Numbered from the stretch's first letter, positions 53,780 to 63,740 are shown. The stretch: 64,000 nucleotides of DNA from Bythopirellula goksoeyrii (GCF_008065115.1 NZ_CP042913.1:1710338-1774337); one strand, 5' to 3'. Numbers and translations: made by a program. The notes: generated by a model not told the origin, from the letters alone.

Positions 53780-55687
53780 CTACTGCTGGTAAATGATCTC
53801 TGGCGTGGGTTGCTCGGGGAAGCTGATTTCTGCTGCGTCTTCTGGTTCAGGGCAGAATTCATAGTCCCATACTTCATCGACAGGAGGCAAGGCAACAAAG
53901 TCCATAGATTCCATGGGTACGCCATGATGGCTGGCATGAATCGTGGCCAGTGGGCGGCGGGGATTCAAGAACGTGTCATAGAGCTTCGCCTCATAAGGCC
54001 GTGGCACACGCACCAGAGGGCCGGTTACTAATCGATCTTGAGTGCGCATGTAATCATGGGATTCACGCGATGCAATAACGGGGTTGTACGGAAGGACATG
54101 AGGTATCAAGGTGACAATGATCTCCTTGCGCTCCCTCTTCGTTTGGCGGTTTTGAAACAAGATGCCGACGTAAGGTAAGTCCCCAAACCAGGGAAGCTTG
54201 TTTTCAGTAATTATGTCTTCCTCTTGTATCAATCCACCGAGGACCATTCCCTGCCCATCGTTCAGCAGAATGTTGCTTTCGACGTTCGTCGTCTGAGCAT
54301 CTGGCACCTGCGTATTCGGATTGACTTGTCCCGCGGACACCTCAGGTTTGACCTTCATCATGACTCGCCCGTCGCGAGTGATGCGCGGAATAACGGTCAA
54401 TATCACACCGGTTTCAAGGAATTGGATATTTTGTTGGGTCGTCTGGTTCACATTCGTAGTAACCGTCGAGTAACCTAATTGATCGCCGATCTGAATTCTT
54501 GACAACTGACCACTTACCGAAAGGATTTTAGGAGAAGCAAGTGTTTTGGCGTCGAGCGTGGTCTGTAGTAGTTCAAGAAATCCATTGAGCGCTGCTCCAT
54601 TGACGGTAAGAAACGAGGTTGAGCTTCCAGCGGGACCATTGACTGTGCCGGCTGGATTCGACAAACCGGCCGACAGAAATCCAAGACCTAGTTCATTGCC
54701 ATGAAAGCTTGAAATCTGTTCAAAATTGATACCGCTCTTGCAATCGTTTTTGAGTTCGACTTGCAAAATGTTAGCTTCAATGAGCACTTGTCGAGGAGGC
54801 TGATCCATCTGACAAATGTAGTCGCTGATCCGGGCGACATTTGCCGGGTAATCAAAAACCGCGACCACTTCACGAGTTCGACGATTGTCCTCAGAGCTGG
54901 TTTCTACGAGCCAGCTATTTCCCGCAGGAGACAAGAGTCCCTTCACGGTATTGTCGACATCCACTGCAGATGCGAAGTCCAGTTCAAAAACTTCTACAAC
55001 ACGGCCACTCGCTTGAGGTGAAACAAAATCGGCAGCCTCGATATTTGTAACGTAGATAATCCCTTCATTCATGTTCCATGTGTGACCTGAAATGGCCAGA
55101 AGTGCTTCCATCACCTGCTCCCACGGCATGCGATCAAAAGATGCCGTGACTGGCACTTCGGCTGGGGAAGCGAACACGATGTTCAGTTTTTGCGTTTCGG
55201 CCACCAGTGCGATCACTTGTCGCAATGGGGCGTCGCGAACCATAAGTGAGATCAAGCCAGCATCTTCCTGGACTTGGATGTTCTGTGCAGGAACTTCGCC
55301 AAGGGGTATTCTGTGTTGCCGCGGTGGAACAGACTCAGGTTCGTTTGGTGGTGTAGGGAGCGTATCACTCCCGACTTCAGCCTTGACTGCTCCGACAGCC
55401 TGGCGAAGGGCCTCTAGACCTACAGATTTCCATGGGGAAGTAAGTTCTGTTGGTGCTGGAGCTGCTGGAACTTCCTGCTCATTTTCATTTGACGGAGGCT
55501 CAAACTGGCCGCCCGTTGTACGTTGGAACTTGCTTTGAACGGTGAGTTCGCTAACGTTCGAAAGCGATTGCCCCAAAGAAGGAGCGGAGATCAAGATGGA
55601 CATCAGCCAAAAGACGACCAGACCCCAAGCCCGACGGCCTAATTCGATGTCGCTCTTTGCTCCCCCCAACATCATATTCCTACTCAA
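53780..55687 (-). CDS. pilQ: Secretin (PilQ/GspD-like outer-membrane channel)
   Basis: A 635-residue secretin. A signal segment lies at about residues 20-40. An STN-type domain follows at about 140-215 (ISLMVRDAPLRQVIALVAETQKLNIVF), then an N-domain (about 225-295) and the secretin barrel to about 545. The VPxxG-like signature is LPWFGDLPYVGILFQ. It forms the outer-membrane pore for a type IV pilus or type II secretion machine. The last about 90 residues (rich in Pro, Glu) are an extension beyond the barrel. Gene order after the PilP-position gene favours PilQ. Confidence 0.88.
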   Translation of the reverse strand: MSRNMMLGGAKSDIELGRRAWGLVVFWLMSILISAPSLGQSLSNVSELTVQSKFQRTTGGQFEPPSNENEQEVPAAPAPTELTSPWKSVGLEALRQAVGAVKAEVGSDTLPTPPNEPESVPPRQHRIPLGEVPAQNIQVQEDAGLISLMVRDAPLRQVIALVAETQKLNIVFASPAEVPVTASFDRMPWEQVMEALLAISGHTWNMNEGIIYVTNIEAADFVSPQASGRVVEVFELDFASAVDVDNTVKGLLSPAGNSWLVETSSEDNRRTREVVAVFDYPANVARISDYICQMDQPPRQVLIEANILQVELKNDCKSGINFEQISSFHGNELGLGFLSAGLSNPAGTVNGPAGSSTSFLTVNGAALNGFLELLQTTLDAKTLASPKILSVSGQLSRIQIGDQLGYSTVTTNVNQTTQQNIQFLETGVILTVIPRITRDGRVMMKVKPEVSAGQVNPNTQVPDAQTTNVESNILLNDGQGMVLGGLIQEEDIITENKLPWFGDLPYVGILFQNRQTKRERKEIIVTLIPHVLPYNPVIASRESHDYMRTQDRLVTGPLVRVPRPYEAKLYDTFLNPRRPLATIHASHHGVPMESMDFVALPPVDEVWDYEFCPEPEDAAEISFPEQPTPEIIYQQ

Positions 55688-55696
55688 TGCGATCTC

Positions 55697-56209
55697 TCAG
55701 GGACCTGTTTCCGTGAGCACAACACCATCCATGTTGATCTCAGTAATCTCAAAGCCTGCAACAATATCACCAACTCGATAGCTTTCTTCACCAATGGTGG
55801 CAACGCGCTCACCATTAGAAATGACAACGATTTTAGTTTGCTCTTTTCGAAGCTTTTCCAATTGCTGTTCTGCTAGTAGGGCTGACTCATCCCCGCTTTG
55901 CGAGCCATCAGTCAAAGTTGCCAAATACCAAGCTGGCTTGGCAAAGGGATCGTTCTTTATCACACTTTCGAGCGGCATCTGAGGCCACTCGCGAGATGGT
56001 TGCTCGGTGACAATTGAGTTTGGGACAAGGGGTTGTTTCTGTGGTGCCACCTGTTCAGGAGGAGGCGTTTGAGGAGAATTATGCTGGTCCACGGTCTCGT
56101 CGGACACTTGATTCCATAGTACGAAGACAAGACCAACTGCCAGGCAACCTACCAATGCTAGCTTGCCAGGAGTCGCACCCGATTTTTGCATCCAAGTGCG
56201 CTCACTCAT
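55697..56209 (-). CDS. PilP-position inner-membrane protein
   Basis: A 170-residue protein with one N-terminal membrane segment (about residues 18-35), a Pro/Gln-rich linker, and a C-terminal small beta domain (IVVISNGERVATIGEESYRVGDIVAGFEITEINMDGVVL). That end resembles the HR/GspC-PilP domain that contacts the secretin. It overlaps pilO by 4 bases and precedes the secretin gene by 9 bases, exactly the pilP position. Sequence similarity to classical PilP is weak, hence the cautious name. Confidence 0.65.
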   Translation of the reverse strand: MSERTWMQKSGATPGKLALVGCLAVGLVFVLWNQVSDETVDQHNSPQTPPPEQVAPQKQPLVPNSIVTEQPSREWPQMPLESVIKNDPFAKPAWYLATLTDGSQSGDESALLAEQQLEKLRKEQTKIVVISNGERVATIGEESYRVGDIVAGFEITEINMDGVVLTETGP

Positions 56210-56796
56210 AAGTCTTCCCCTCTCATACTTCTATCGTGGGATGTACCCCCAAAATACAAGACAAAATTTACCTGAACCGGATACCTTTCCAAATTCTGTT
56301 CGGATTCGATCTCCAGCCGGGAAACTTCCGTAAGCCTGGGGAGATGGTCAACTTTATCGAGGAACATACAGATGCTTGCAAAGCTACCGCTGCATTGAAA
56401 CGTAATCTCAGCTCTCGAATAGCTTTCCAGCTGCTCTACCGGCCCCATCTGGTAGCCCACGATTTCTATCCCTGAGGTTTGGGCAACGGAATTGATTTGG
56501 CCAATAAACTCCATTTCTTCCAATTCCTTGGGCAATCGAAGTAGAGTTTCCTCTACTGACTCTTTCAGAGAGCGAAACTCCTCTTTATTCTTGCTATAGG
56601 CAAGACGAACTTGAGGTGATCGGTCGAGGAGTTCCTTGAGCTGTTCAACTCTAAACGTACCCTGATCCATCTGCGCATTTAGCGGTCGGGTGACAAGTGC
56701 AATATAAGCACCTACCGAAGCGACAACCAACAGGCAACCTGCGCCGTGGAGCGCCCATCCAAGGGAAGCAATTTGTCTGTCTTGGCTATTTCTCAC
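56206..56796 (-). CDS. pilO: PilO-like pilus assembly protein
   Basis: A 196-residue bitopic membrane protein: one N-terminal membrane segment (about residues 15-32), a coiled-coil stretch (VEQLKELLDRSPQVRLAYSKNKEEFRSLKESVEETLLRL), then a ferredoxin-like domain (FIGQINSVAQTSGIEIVGYQ; FQCSGSFASICMFLDKVDHLPRLTEVSRLEIE), as in PilO. It forms the inner-membrane platform with PilM and PilN. It starts with GTG and overlaps pilN by 11 bases. Confidence 0.82.
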   Translation of the reverse strand: MRNSQDRQIASLGWALHGAGCLLVVASVGAYIALVTRPLNAQMDQGTFRVEQLKELLDRSPQVRLAYSKNKEEFRSLKESVEETLLRLPKELEEMEFIGQINSVAQTSGIEIVGYQMGPVEQLESYSRAEITFQCSGSFASICMFLDKVDHLPRLTEVSRLEIESEQNLERYPVQVNFVLYFGGTSHDRSMRGEDL

Positions 56797-57391
56797 GGTT
56801 GAGGCCTTGTGTGTTTCGGAAAGTGCCTTGCAAGGTAAAATCGTGAACCAATTGATTCTTAAGTCGAGTCTCTTTGTTAGAAGTCACTTCTACCTTGCCA
56901 GAAGGAATTGAAGTTTGAAATCCTTCAGCTAACTGGCCCGCAGAGGATTTGTTATTAGCCAGTCCAGCGATGTCTATTGCAATCGGCGTCTCCATAGGCG
57001 TGGTGGTAGATCGTTCTAGGTTCGATAATTCAAGTCTTTCCACGAAAACGTGATCGCCGGCTTTCGCCACGGCAGTTCCCAGCAGTCCCAGCAATGTGAC
57101 GGTAGGCTTTTCGCTTGAAAGGGCGAGAATGAACTGCTCTTCGTCACGTATTGCGGCAATTTGCTTAACTATTCGCGTGTTCGCATTCTTTAAGTGATTA
57201 ATTGGTTCAAGTGAAGTCTCTAGCAACTGTCGTTCGAGGTTAATTTCTCGCACGTAGTAGTAGTGAACAGACGTAGTAATTATCAAGATCAGCAGCGTAA
57301 TACTGGAGATACTTAGCCATTGCCGGACTCGTGTACGATAGATCTCGCGACGACGTGCATAGGGAGTCATTAGATTGATCGCAAAGCTCAT
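56786..57391 (-). CDS. pilN: PilN-like pilus assembly protein
   Basis: A 201-residue bitopic protein. The start ATG at 57391 overlaps the pilM stop (ATGA) and has GGGAGG just upstream. The N-terminus has the PilM-binding-type segment FAINLMTPYARRREIYR, followed by a membrane segment (about residues 29-47) and a coiled coil, then a small C-terminal domain. It pairs with PilO in the inner membrane. The INLM segment is a variant of the usual INLLPWR. Confidence 0.82.
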   Translation of the reverse strand: MSFAINLMTPYARRREIYRTRVRQWLSISSITLLILIITTSVHYYYVREINLERQLLETSLEPINHLKNANTRIVKQIAAIRDEEQFILALSSEKPTVTLLGLLGTAVAKAGDHVFVERLELSNLERSTTTPMETPIAIDIAGLANNKSSAGQLAEGFQTSIPSGKVEVTSNKETRLKNQLVHDFTLQGTFRNTQGLNREK

Positions 57392-58467
57392 GCTTCCTCC
57401 CAGGCCAATGCCGATAGAGCGAGTGCTGGGCCAAAGAGGCAATGGCCTTCAGGCTCGGAAGCATGTTCATTTGATGGCAGAGGATTTAACTGCCAAACAC
57501 GAGATTCAATTTGAAGTTGGCGAGTCAAGTAGTTCGACAACTGCTTAATCAGTCCACCTCCTCCGAATAGGTAGAGTTGCTGTGGCTTGATCGAGCGACG
57601 CAAGCTAGTCACATAAGAGAGTGTGCGTGAAAGTTCGTTTTCCAACTGAAGAAGAGGCTCCTTGATCAGTTCCGCCACAAGCGTAGCCTTCTCATCGGTG
57701 CCGGATGAGTTCAGTCCAGAGAGACCATATTGTTGCAACAAACCATAAGTCTGCTCAGGACGAATATCAAGTCCATCGGAAACGGAGCGTATCACTCGAT
57801 CTAGACCGCAGTCTTTGAGAACTCTTGCATAGACTGGCCGTCCTTCATGCACAATACAGAAAGTAGCCTGGCTATAGCCCCAGTCTAGTGCCGACACTGG
57901 CAACGTGCGTTCAGATGAGAGACCCATATCGATTGCGCGCGTTAGGGTGTGAGGGAGCCCATCGATTTGTTGGCAGGCAAAGCCATTATTCACCACATCA
58001 GAATAAATTTGGTCAGACCAGGGGCGTGCAACTGCCAGCACATTCCATCGCAAGGGCTGGTTCAAGCCATCGTGCGATTCAGCGGGCCAAATGTCGAATT
58101 GTAGGTGGTCTGCAGAAGATTGAGTGGCGGATTCGACAGCGTGGCGTACGACAGAATCAAGATCCTCAGAAAACTCATCTAATCTGTCTATATGATGCAG
58201 GTCACAAAGTCCCATTGGCATCGTGGAAGCGGCTTTGCGTCCCCGAAGTCCATTGGCCAAAGCTACTGCTGCGCCGATCTCACCAGAAGCCGACCATAAA
58301 GGTTCTAATTCGGTCTCGCGCTCTTCAGTGGTAACTGGCAACGATCTCGGCACAATCGCTCGTGCGACCACACGCAGCGTATCACCGTTTCGGGCCAATT
58401 GCGCGACCTTCACAGTGGCACTGCCAATGTCGATTCCGATCCAGCCGTGTTTTTGTTGGCGAAACAT
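57388..58467 (-). CDS. pilM: PilM actin-like pilus assembly ATPase
   Basis: A 359-residue cytoplasmic protein with the FtsA/PilM fold. The phosphate-binding motif GIDIGSATVKVAQLAR is at residues 11-26 and SALDWGYSQATFCIVHEG is in the middle. The late LYLFGGGGLIKQLSNYLTRQLQIE supplies the adenosine motif. It binds the PilN N-terminus and links the platform to the cytoplasmic motor. It lies 55 bases after pilC. Confidence 0.88.
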   Translation of the reverse strand: MFRQQKHGWIGIDIGSATVKVAQLARNGDTLRVVARAIVPRSLPVTTEERETELEPLWSASGEIGAAVALANGLRGRKAASTMPMGLCDLHHIDRLDEFSEDLDSVVRHAVESATQSSADHLQFDIWPAESHDGLNQPLRWNVLAVARPWSDQIYSDVVNNGFACQQIDGLPHTLTRAIDMGLSSERTLPVSALDWGYSQATFCIVHEGRPVYARVLKDCGLDRVIRSVSDGLDIRPEQTYGLLQQYGLSGLNSSGTDEKATLVAELIKEPLLQLENELSRTLSYVTSLRRSIKPQQLYLFGGGGLIKQLSNYLTRQLQIESRVWQLNPLPSNEHASEPEGHCLFGPALALSALAWEEA

Positions 58468-58522
58468 GGATATTGCTTTTCCAGCTCTTGTTGGTCTCTT
58501 GGAGCTCTTTGGTTCAGATGTG

Positions 58523-59719
58523 TTAGTGTTTGCTGCTGGCGAGACTGGATAAATCGAAAACGGGCAGCATGACTGCCAGGACGACTACTGCGATCACGGC
58601 CCCCATTCCCACCGTAAGGGCTGGCTCGATCAAACCCACGAGTTGCCGCATTTTCGCTTCGGCCTCTTCTTCGTAGTAATCGCCCAGGAGTTTGCTGACT
58701 TCGGCAACATTTCCTGTGCTCTCAGCAGTAGCAAGCATGTCACGGGCGGAAATCGGCACAATCTCGGCGGTCTGCAAGACATTCGCTAGATTGCGTCCGT
58801 TTACAACAGAGTCTTCGAGTTTTGCCAAAAGAGACCGATACAACGAGTTTTCAACCGCCTCGCGAGTCAACCTCAGTGTTTCCAGAATTGGTACACCATT
58901 GGAAAGCATCATGCCTATCAGCCGGCAAATCCTTCCTGTGAACCGAGCGCGGGTGACATCGCAAATAACAGCTGTATTCACCCACATTGAATCGAGTGTT
59001 TGTCTCCCTTTTTCGGTCCTGCGCCACACGAGGCCACCACCCAAGAGGGACAAAGCAAGAGGCGACCAAAGCCACCAATGGCCGCGCAATTCATCGGCAA
59101 TGGATATCAACATCTGAGTGACAATTGGCAAGGCCACGTCGTATTGGGCGAAGATACCTGAGAACCGAGGCAGCACAAAGATCACAAGCCCTGTGACTAC
59201 CGAGGTAGAAACGGCCACCAAGAGTATTGGATAGGTCATTAGAGCGCGCATCGTGCGACGGTTCCGCAACTCGTTTCGCTGCATCTGAGATAGTTGGACC
59301 AATACTTCGGCCAAAGATCCTGATGCTTCTCCAGCGGCAACCGTGGCGACGAACGCAGGATCAAAGACCGATCCATGTCGGCGGAGTGATTCAGAGAGGG
59401 TGGTACCGGCCAAGACCGACTGATGCACACGGAGCAGTACATCAGCCAGGGGAGTTTTTTTACTTTGCGCCGCCAGAGAACCTAGTGCTGTCGAGACATC
59501 GATTCCCGATTTCAGCATGATTGAAAGCTGAGCAGTAAACTCGGCAACATGCTGTAAACGAACAGATTTATGACGCCTCGTTGACTTCTTTCCACTGGAC
59601 TGGGCAGAAGTTTTCCAACTGGTAAGATCCGCACTTTCTAGTCCGGATCGCATCTCAGACGACCCTTTCTGAACAGGCTGGATTGTCGGATTTCCGAAGG
59701 TGGTATTGTAGGCGTTCAT
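58523..59719 (-). CDS. pilC: PilC/GspF inner-membrane platform protein
   Basis: A 398-residue type II secretion F-family protein with two T2SSF domains (about residues 68-192 and 270-392). Motifs are FTAQLSIMLKSGIDVSTALGSLA, VAAGEASGSLAEVL, IGMMLSNGVPILETLRLT and MLATAESTGNVAEVSKLLGDYYEEE. Three membrane segments are present. It is the platform that the PilB ATPase turns. The first about 60 residues are a Ser/Thr/Lys-rich leader longer than in many homologues. It lies 42 bases after pilB. Confidence 0.93.
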   Translation of the reverse strand: MNAYNTTFGNPTIQPVQKGSSEMRSGLESADLTSWKTSAQSSGKKSTRRHKSVRLQHVAEFTAQLSIMLKSGIDVSTALGSLAAQSKKTPLADVLLRVHQSVLAGTTLSESLRRHGSVFDPAFVATVAAGEASGSLAEVLVQLSQMQRNELRNRRTMRALMTYPILLVAVSTSVVTGLVIFVLPRFSGIFAQYDVALPIVTQMLISIADELRGHWWLWSPLALSLLGGGLVWRRTEKGRQTLDSMWVNTAVICDVTRARFTGRICRLIGMMLSNGVPILETLRLTREAVENSLYRSLLAKLEDSVVNGRNLANVLQTAEIVPISARDMLATAESTGNVAEVSKLLGDYYEEEAEAKMRQLVGLIEPALTVGMGAVIAVVVLAVMLPVFDLSSLASSKH

Positions 59720-59761
59720 GAAAAATTACGGCATTTTACGATTGTTGTCTTCTAATAGAGA

Positions 59762-61549
59762 TCACTCAACAAATGCAACGCGAGCAACCTCTTCCAAGCT
59801 AGTCGTTTCTTTCTCTGCAAGCCCTAGTCCACACTGCAAGAGACTGGGAAAACCCCTACTTTGAAACCATTGCCGCACGGATTCGAGTGTGGCTCCCTCT
59901 CCAATGAGTCGACGCAGTTCTCCTTCGGCCGGAAGAACTTCGTAGATACCGATACGCCCCTGGAATCCGGTGTCAAAACAATCGCGGCAGCCAAGGCCAC
60001 GAGAGAAACTGCGTCGTTTCTCTCCCTGGTAGTGCAAGGCATTGAGATACTCTGCGCTCGGATAGTAAGAGCTTCGACAGTTGGGGCAGATTGTGCGTAC
60101 CAGTCTTTGGGCAATAACTCCTTGCAACGCCGCGGCAAGTTTGTAACCTTCGATTCCCATGTCGGTCATTCTTGTGATGGCACTGATACTGTCGTTCGTA
60201 TGTAGCGTGCTTAACACGAGATGGCCGGTAAGTGCAGCTTGAACTGCAACCTTGGCGGTTTCGGCATCACGGATTTCACCGACCATGATCACATCCGGGT
60301 CTTGTCGCAAGATGGATCGCAAGGCGGTAGCAAAACTAACATTTCTTCCGGCATCCACCTGCACCTGATTGACCAACTCAATCTGATATTCGACAGGGTC
60401 TTCGACGGTGACAATGTTGTGGTGAACTGACTTGATGAGTTCTAATGCGGAATACAGCGTCGTTGTCTTTCCACTACCCGTGGGTCCAGTCACCAATACC
60501 AAACCGTATGGCTTCTTCAGCAGTTCTTTGACCATTCCCAGCACTCTGTCTGGAATGCCAAGTCGGTCAAGATTGAACGTGAGTCGATCCTTGTCGAGCA
60601 CACGAATTACTATCTTCTCACCAAGCACTGTTGGCAAAGTCGAAATACGTAGGTCCACTTCTTTTCCATCAGCGACAACCTGACAGCGGCCATCTTGCGG
60701 AGTGCGTTGCTCGGCAATATCGAGCTTGGCCATCACTTTGATTCTAGAGACGATCGCCGGAAAAATGTCACGGCGAGGTCGCAACATCTCGATTAGTTGT
60801 CCATCAATTCTAAATCGAACGGTGCCAAACTTTCTGCTAGGTTCAATGTGAATATCACTAGCTTGCTTGCGGATTGCCTGCAGTATCAGGTAGTTGACCA
60901 GATTGATGACAGGACTTCCCTCCACGAGGTTATGAACCGAAGCCACATCCATATCTGCGCTGTCGAGCTGGAGCTCCACTGCTGATTCATCCATGTCAGC
61001 GGTCACCGTGTCGACATGAAATCCTTCTTCGTAGGCGCGTTGCAAAATTCGCTTGATCGAAGCGCGAAAGGCAAAGACCGGTCGAACGTCTAGCCCCGTG
61101 ACTTTTTCAATGCAGTCGATAGTATCCAGATTTGAGGGGTCGTCCATGGCCACGACAAGTTGGTTACGAACCTTGAACAGGGCCAATACTCCCAATTGCT
61201 CGGCCAACGGACGGGGGATGACTTGGACGGCCACTGGATCGAGAATGCCTTCGCGAAGCCGTACTCCAACTGCACCAATTTGCGTTTCGACAAACGGTAA
61301 AAGCTGTTCTTCGCTGGCAAATCCCAATTCCAGAAGAGACTCGCCTAATTTATGGCCGTTTTCTGACTGATGGCGCAGGGCCGATTCAAGTTCCTCTTCA
61401 CCGATCAGGTCCGCGCTGACAAGTCGTTGTCCGAGCGGACCTCGACTGGCCAGGGGGCTTAACGCCGGATCGTCAGAAGAGACACCCAATGGTACGGTGT
61501 ACTGTTCGATTTGATCCTTGTTTTGATCTGCAACCGTGATAGCGCTCAT
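59762..61549 (-). CDS. pilB: PilB/GspE assembly ATPase
   Basis: A 595-residue GspE/PilB ATPase. An MshEN-type N-terminal domain (about residues 35-170) contains the LGEsLLELGFASEEQL repeat region. The ATPase core has Walker A GPTGSGKTT (about 355), Asp box VTVEDPVEY, Walker B IMVGEIRDAETA and His box LVLSTLHTNDS. A four-Cys zinc element (CPNC, then CRDC) follows before the end. It powers pilus or pseudopilus assembly. Its ATG overlaps the STAS stop (ATGA). Confidence 0.95.
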   Translation of the reverse strand: MSAITVADQNKDQIEQYTVPLGVSSDDPALSPLASRGPLGQRLVSADLIGEEELESALRHQSENGHKLGESLLELGFASEEQLLPFVETQIGAVGVRLREGILDPVAVQVIPRPLAEQLGVLALFKVRNQLVVAMDDPSNLDTIDCIEKVTGLDVRPVFAFRASIKRILQRAYEEGFHVDTVTADMDESAVELQLDSADMDVASVHNLVEGSPVINLVNYLILQAIRKQASDIHIEPSRKFGTVRFRIDGQLIEMLRPRRDIFPAIVSRIKVMAKLDIAEQRTPQDGRCQVVADGKEVDLRISTLPTVLGEKIVIRVLDKDRLTFNLDRLGIPDRVLGMVKELLKKPYGLVLVTGPTGSGKTTTLYSALELIKSVHHNIVTVEDPVEYQIELVNQVQVDAGRNVSFATALRSILRQDPDVIMVGEIRDAETAKVAVQAALTGHLVLSTLHTNDSISAITRMTDMGIEGYKLAAALQGVIAQRLVRTICPNCRSSYYPSAEYLNALHYQGEKRRSFSRGLGCRDCFDTGFQGRIGIYEVLPAEGELRRLIGEGATLESVRQWFQSRGFPSLLQCGLGLAEKETTSLEEVARVAFVE

Positions 61550-61881
61550 TGGATAAAGCTCCTCACAGCGGCTTTGTCGTCGGGAAACAACTCAAACGCT
61601 TCCAGAACACCGCTGACTCGCAGAATGTCCTGGCTTAAGGGGGTCAGTGCTGCAAGTTTCACCCTTCCGCCACGAGCGCAAATGCTATCTCGACAGTCAA
61701 GCAGCGCCTCTAATCCGGCGCTGTCGAATAGAGGAACATCATGAAGGTTGAGCACGACCATAGGAAGTCCATCGGAAAGGCAGTGCCCGACCGTTTCGCG
61801 CAGTTCCTCTGCATGCTCGACCGTGAGAGGCACGTTCGGGACAATCACTTCCACGGCACCTTGACACTTGATGGCAAACAT
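61546..61881 (-). CDS. STAS-domain protein (anti-sigma-antagonist-like)
   Basis: A 111-residue single STAS domain. The fold's phosphorylatable Ser is present in LFDSAGLEALLDCRDSI, and VVLNLHDVPLFDS is the preceding strand. Such proteins switch partners depending on Ser phosphorylation. No serine kinase or phosphatase gene is adjacent. It overlaps the kinase stop by one base (TGATG at 61879-61883) and the pilB start by 4 bases, so it is made together with the sensor and the pilus ATPase. Confidence 0.88.
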   Translation of the reverse strand: MFAIKCQGAVEVIVPNVPLTVEHAEELRETVGHCLSDGLPMVVLNLHDVPLFDSAGLEALLDCRDSICARGGRVKLAALTPLSQDILRVSGVLEAFELFPDDKAAVRSFIQ

Positions 61882-63698
61882 CAGGATGCTCCTTCCAGTG
61901 GGATAGAGACCAAGAAAGTGGTTCCCTGATTGAGGACGCTTTCGACGGTGATTTCTCCCCCATGCATCTGGACTACCTCATGCGCCAGAGAGAGTCCCAG
62001 GCCCGTTCCCGTTTCCTCCTGTATACGTGGGTCGGCACTTCGGAAGAACTTGTCGAAGACTTTCGGCAACTCTTCTTCTGCGATTCCTACTCCCGTGTCC
62101 TCGATGGCAAAATCGAGCATGGAATGTTCGATTTTTACTCTCAAGGTGACATGGCCTCCTTCGGGGGTGTATTTGACCGCATTGCCCAGAAGGTTGACCA
62201 ATACGGCTACAATCTTGTCTTTGTCAATCTTGATTTCAGGCATCTTTTCGGGGAGTTCGCTAGAAAAAGTAATATTCTTCTTTTGCACCAATGGCTCGAT
62301 CTTCTCTAGCACCTCTTCAAAAAGCCGTTCTGTATCAACTTTCTGACGTTCAATCGTGAGAGATCCCATTTCCATGCTGCTTATGCTTAGCAGGTCATCA
62401 ACAAAGCGTGCTAATCGGGTAACTTCGCTGTTGATGATATTGCAGAATTCCTTCTGCTGCTCGACATCGATCTCGTCACACGTGACCAGCGTCTCTGCAT
62501 AGGCTTTGATATTGGACAAGGGTGTGCGCAGCTCATGGGTTGCCGTGTCGATGAATTGATCCCGCATTTTCTCGGAAAGCTTTTGTTGAGTAATATCCCT
62601 TAAACACCAGACCTGCCCTGGCTGCTGGGAACTGTCCAACCCTTGTCTCGATACTCGAATAATACGATCCGCTAAGCTCCCTTGACGAAGGATCTCACAA
62701 ACCGCAGGGCGACCATCTTGGCCGGCCAGTGCAATTTCTTGTGCTTTCTCATCGATGTCTCGAAGTAGCTCCTGAATCGAGGCACCTTCGGCAAAGTTTT
62801 CGCCGAGCAACGCAGCGACGGCTCGATTCGCAAAGGTGATCCGTCCTTCGATGTCGGTCATAGCGACACCATCGGGAATACTCTCTAGAATCTCTCTGTC
62901 CTGGCTAGCACGTCGCGAGACAGTCGCTTCCGCGAGTCTTGCTTCAAGCGTTCGATTATCAGGTCCCTCCTGATTGCGATGAACCAAATCTACCAGGCGA
63001 TTCCAGCCTAATGAGGTGGCATCTCCGACACGGATAGAGGAGACTTGCTCAGTGCTTCCGAGGGGCAGTGCTGCGATCTGTTGAAGTTGTTTGCTGACTT
63101 CATCGAGGGGGCTAGTCAAGCGAGAGAGAACTATAGCGCCGAGGGCAACTAGTGCGAGAGGTACAAGGATGGCTACCGGTGCAAGCGGAGCCACTGCCGC
63201 CATAGTTTGCCAGATGTCCGGCTCGACGACTCCTATATGAAGCATCCCTACCGGCTGCTTGTTGGCCGCCAGAGGCAAGCGGTATTCACTGATCTTTGAT
63301 CCATTGGAGTTCACGAAGCTAACTCCCTTGAATCCACCCCACTGCAGATGACTTCCTTCGAGCTCAGCTGCCTCTTGATCAATCAAGCTTGCTTGAGTAT
63401 GCGCACAATAAAGTCCATCGTTTGAAACGATGGCACAGTAGTCAAGTCTCGACTCGGCTTTTGCACGGAGCAACAGTGCCTGCAGATTCTCCGTTCCATT
63501 GCGCAGATATTCGAGTTCAATTGCCGCGGAAAGTTTGTCCAGTCGTGCCAGGCAAGTGCCAATGTTCCTGCTACTCAGCACTGAATGGGTCGTGATCAGC
63601 ACCCCAGCAGCCAACCAAGTCACTGCTACTATGCAAAACAGCAAATAGTAGGCAACGACTCTGCGCGGCAAACCCAGATTGGGACGACGAACTAACAT
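61881..63698 (-). CDS. Membrane sensor histidine kinase with PAS domain
   Basis: A 605-residue kinase from the ATG at 63698, preceded by AGAGAAG; the frame extends to a TTG at 63728 with no ribosome site. Order: membrane segment (about residues 15-38), extracytoplasmic sensor region of about 130 residues, second membrane segment (about 172-195), HAMP-like linker, PAS domain (about 265-370), HisKA with HELRTPLSN (His about 390), and HATPase with N box, GVGIAEEELPKVFDKF and GTGLGLSLAHEV. It overlaps the STAS gene and follows the receiver-domain gene by 42 bases. It is likely to control pilus use or surface behaviour through that regulator. Confidence 0.92.
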   Translation of the reverse strand: MLVRRPNLGLPRRVVAYYLLFCIVAVTWLAAGVLITTHSVLSSRNIGTCLARLDKLSAAIELEYLRNGTENLQALLLRAKAESRLDYCAIVSNDGLYCAHTQASLIDQEAAELEGSHLQWGGFKGVSFVNSNGSKISEYRLPLAANKQPVGMLHIGVVEPDIWQTMAAVAPLAPVAILVPLALVALGAIVLSRLTSPLDEVSKQLQQIAALPLGSTEQVSSIRVGDATSLGWNRLVDLVHRNQEGPDNRTLEARLAEATVSRRASQDREILESIPDGVAMTDIEGRITFANRAVAALLGENFAEGASIQELLRDIDEKAQEIALAGQDGRPAVCEILRQGSLADRIIRVSRQGLDSSQQPGQVWCLRDITQQKLSEKMRDQFIDTATHELRTPLSNIKAYAETLVTCDEIDVEQQKEFCNIINSEVTRLARFVDDLLSISSMEMGSLTIERQKVDTERLFEEVLEKIEPLVQKKNITFSSELPEKMPEIKIDKDKIVAVLVNLLGNAVKYTPEGGHVTLRVKIEHSMLDFAIEDTGVGIAEEELPKVFDKFFRSADPRIQEETGTGLGLSLAHEVVQMHGGEITVESVLNQGTTFLVSIPLEGAS

Positions 63699-63740
63699 GG
63701 CTTCTCTGCAATCTGGGCATGGGAGCAATCAGCTAGGGAC

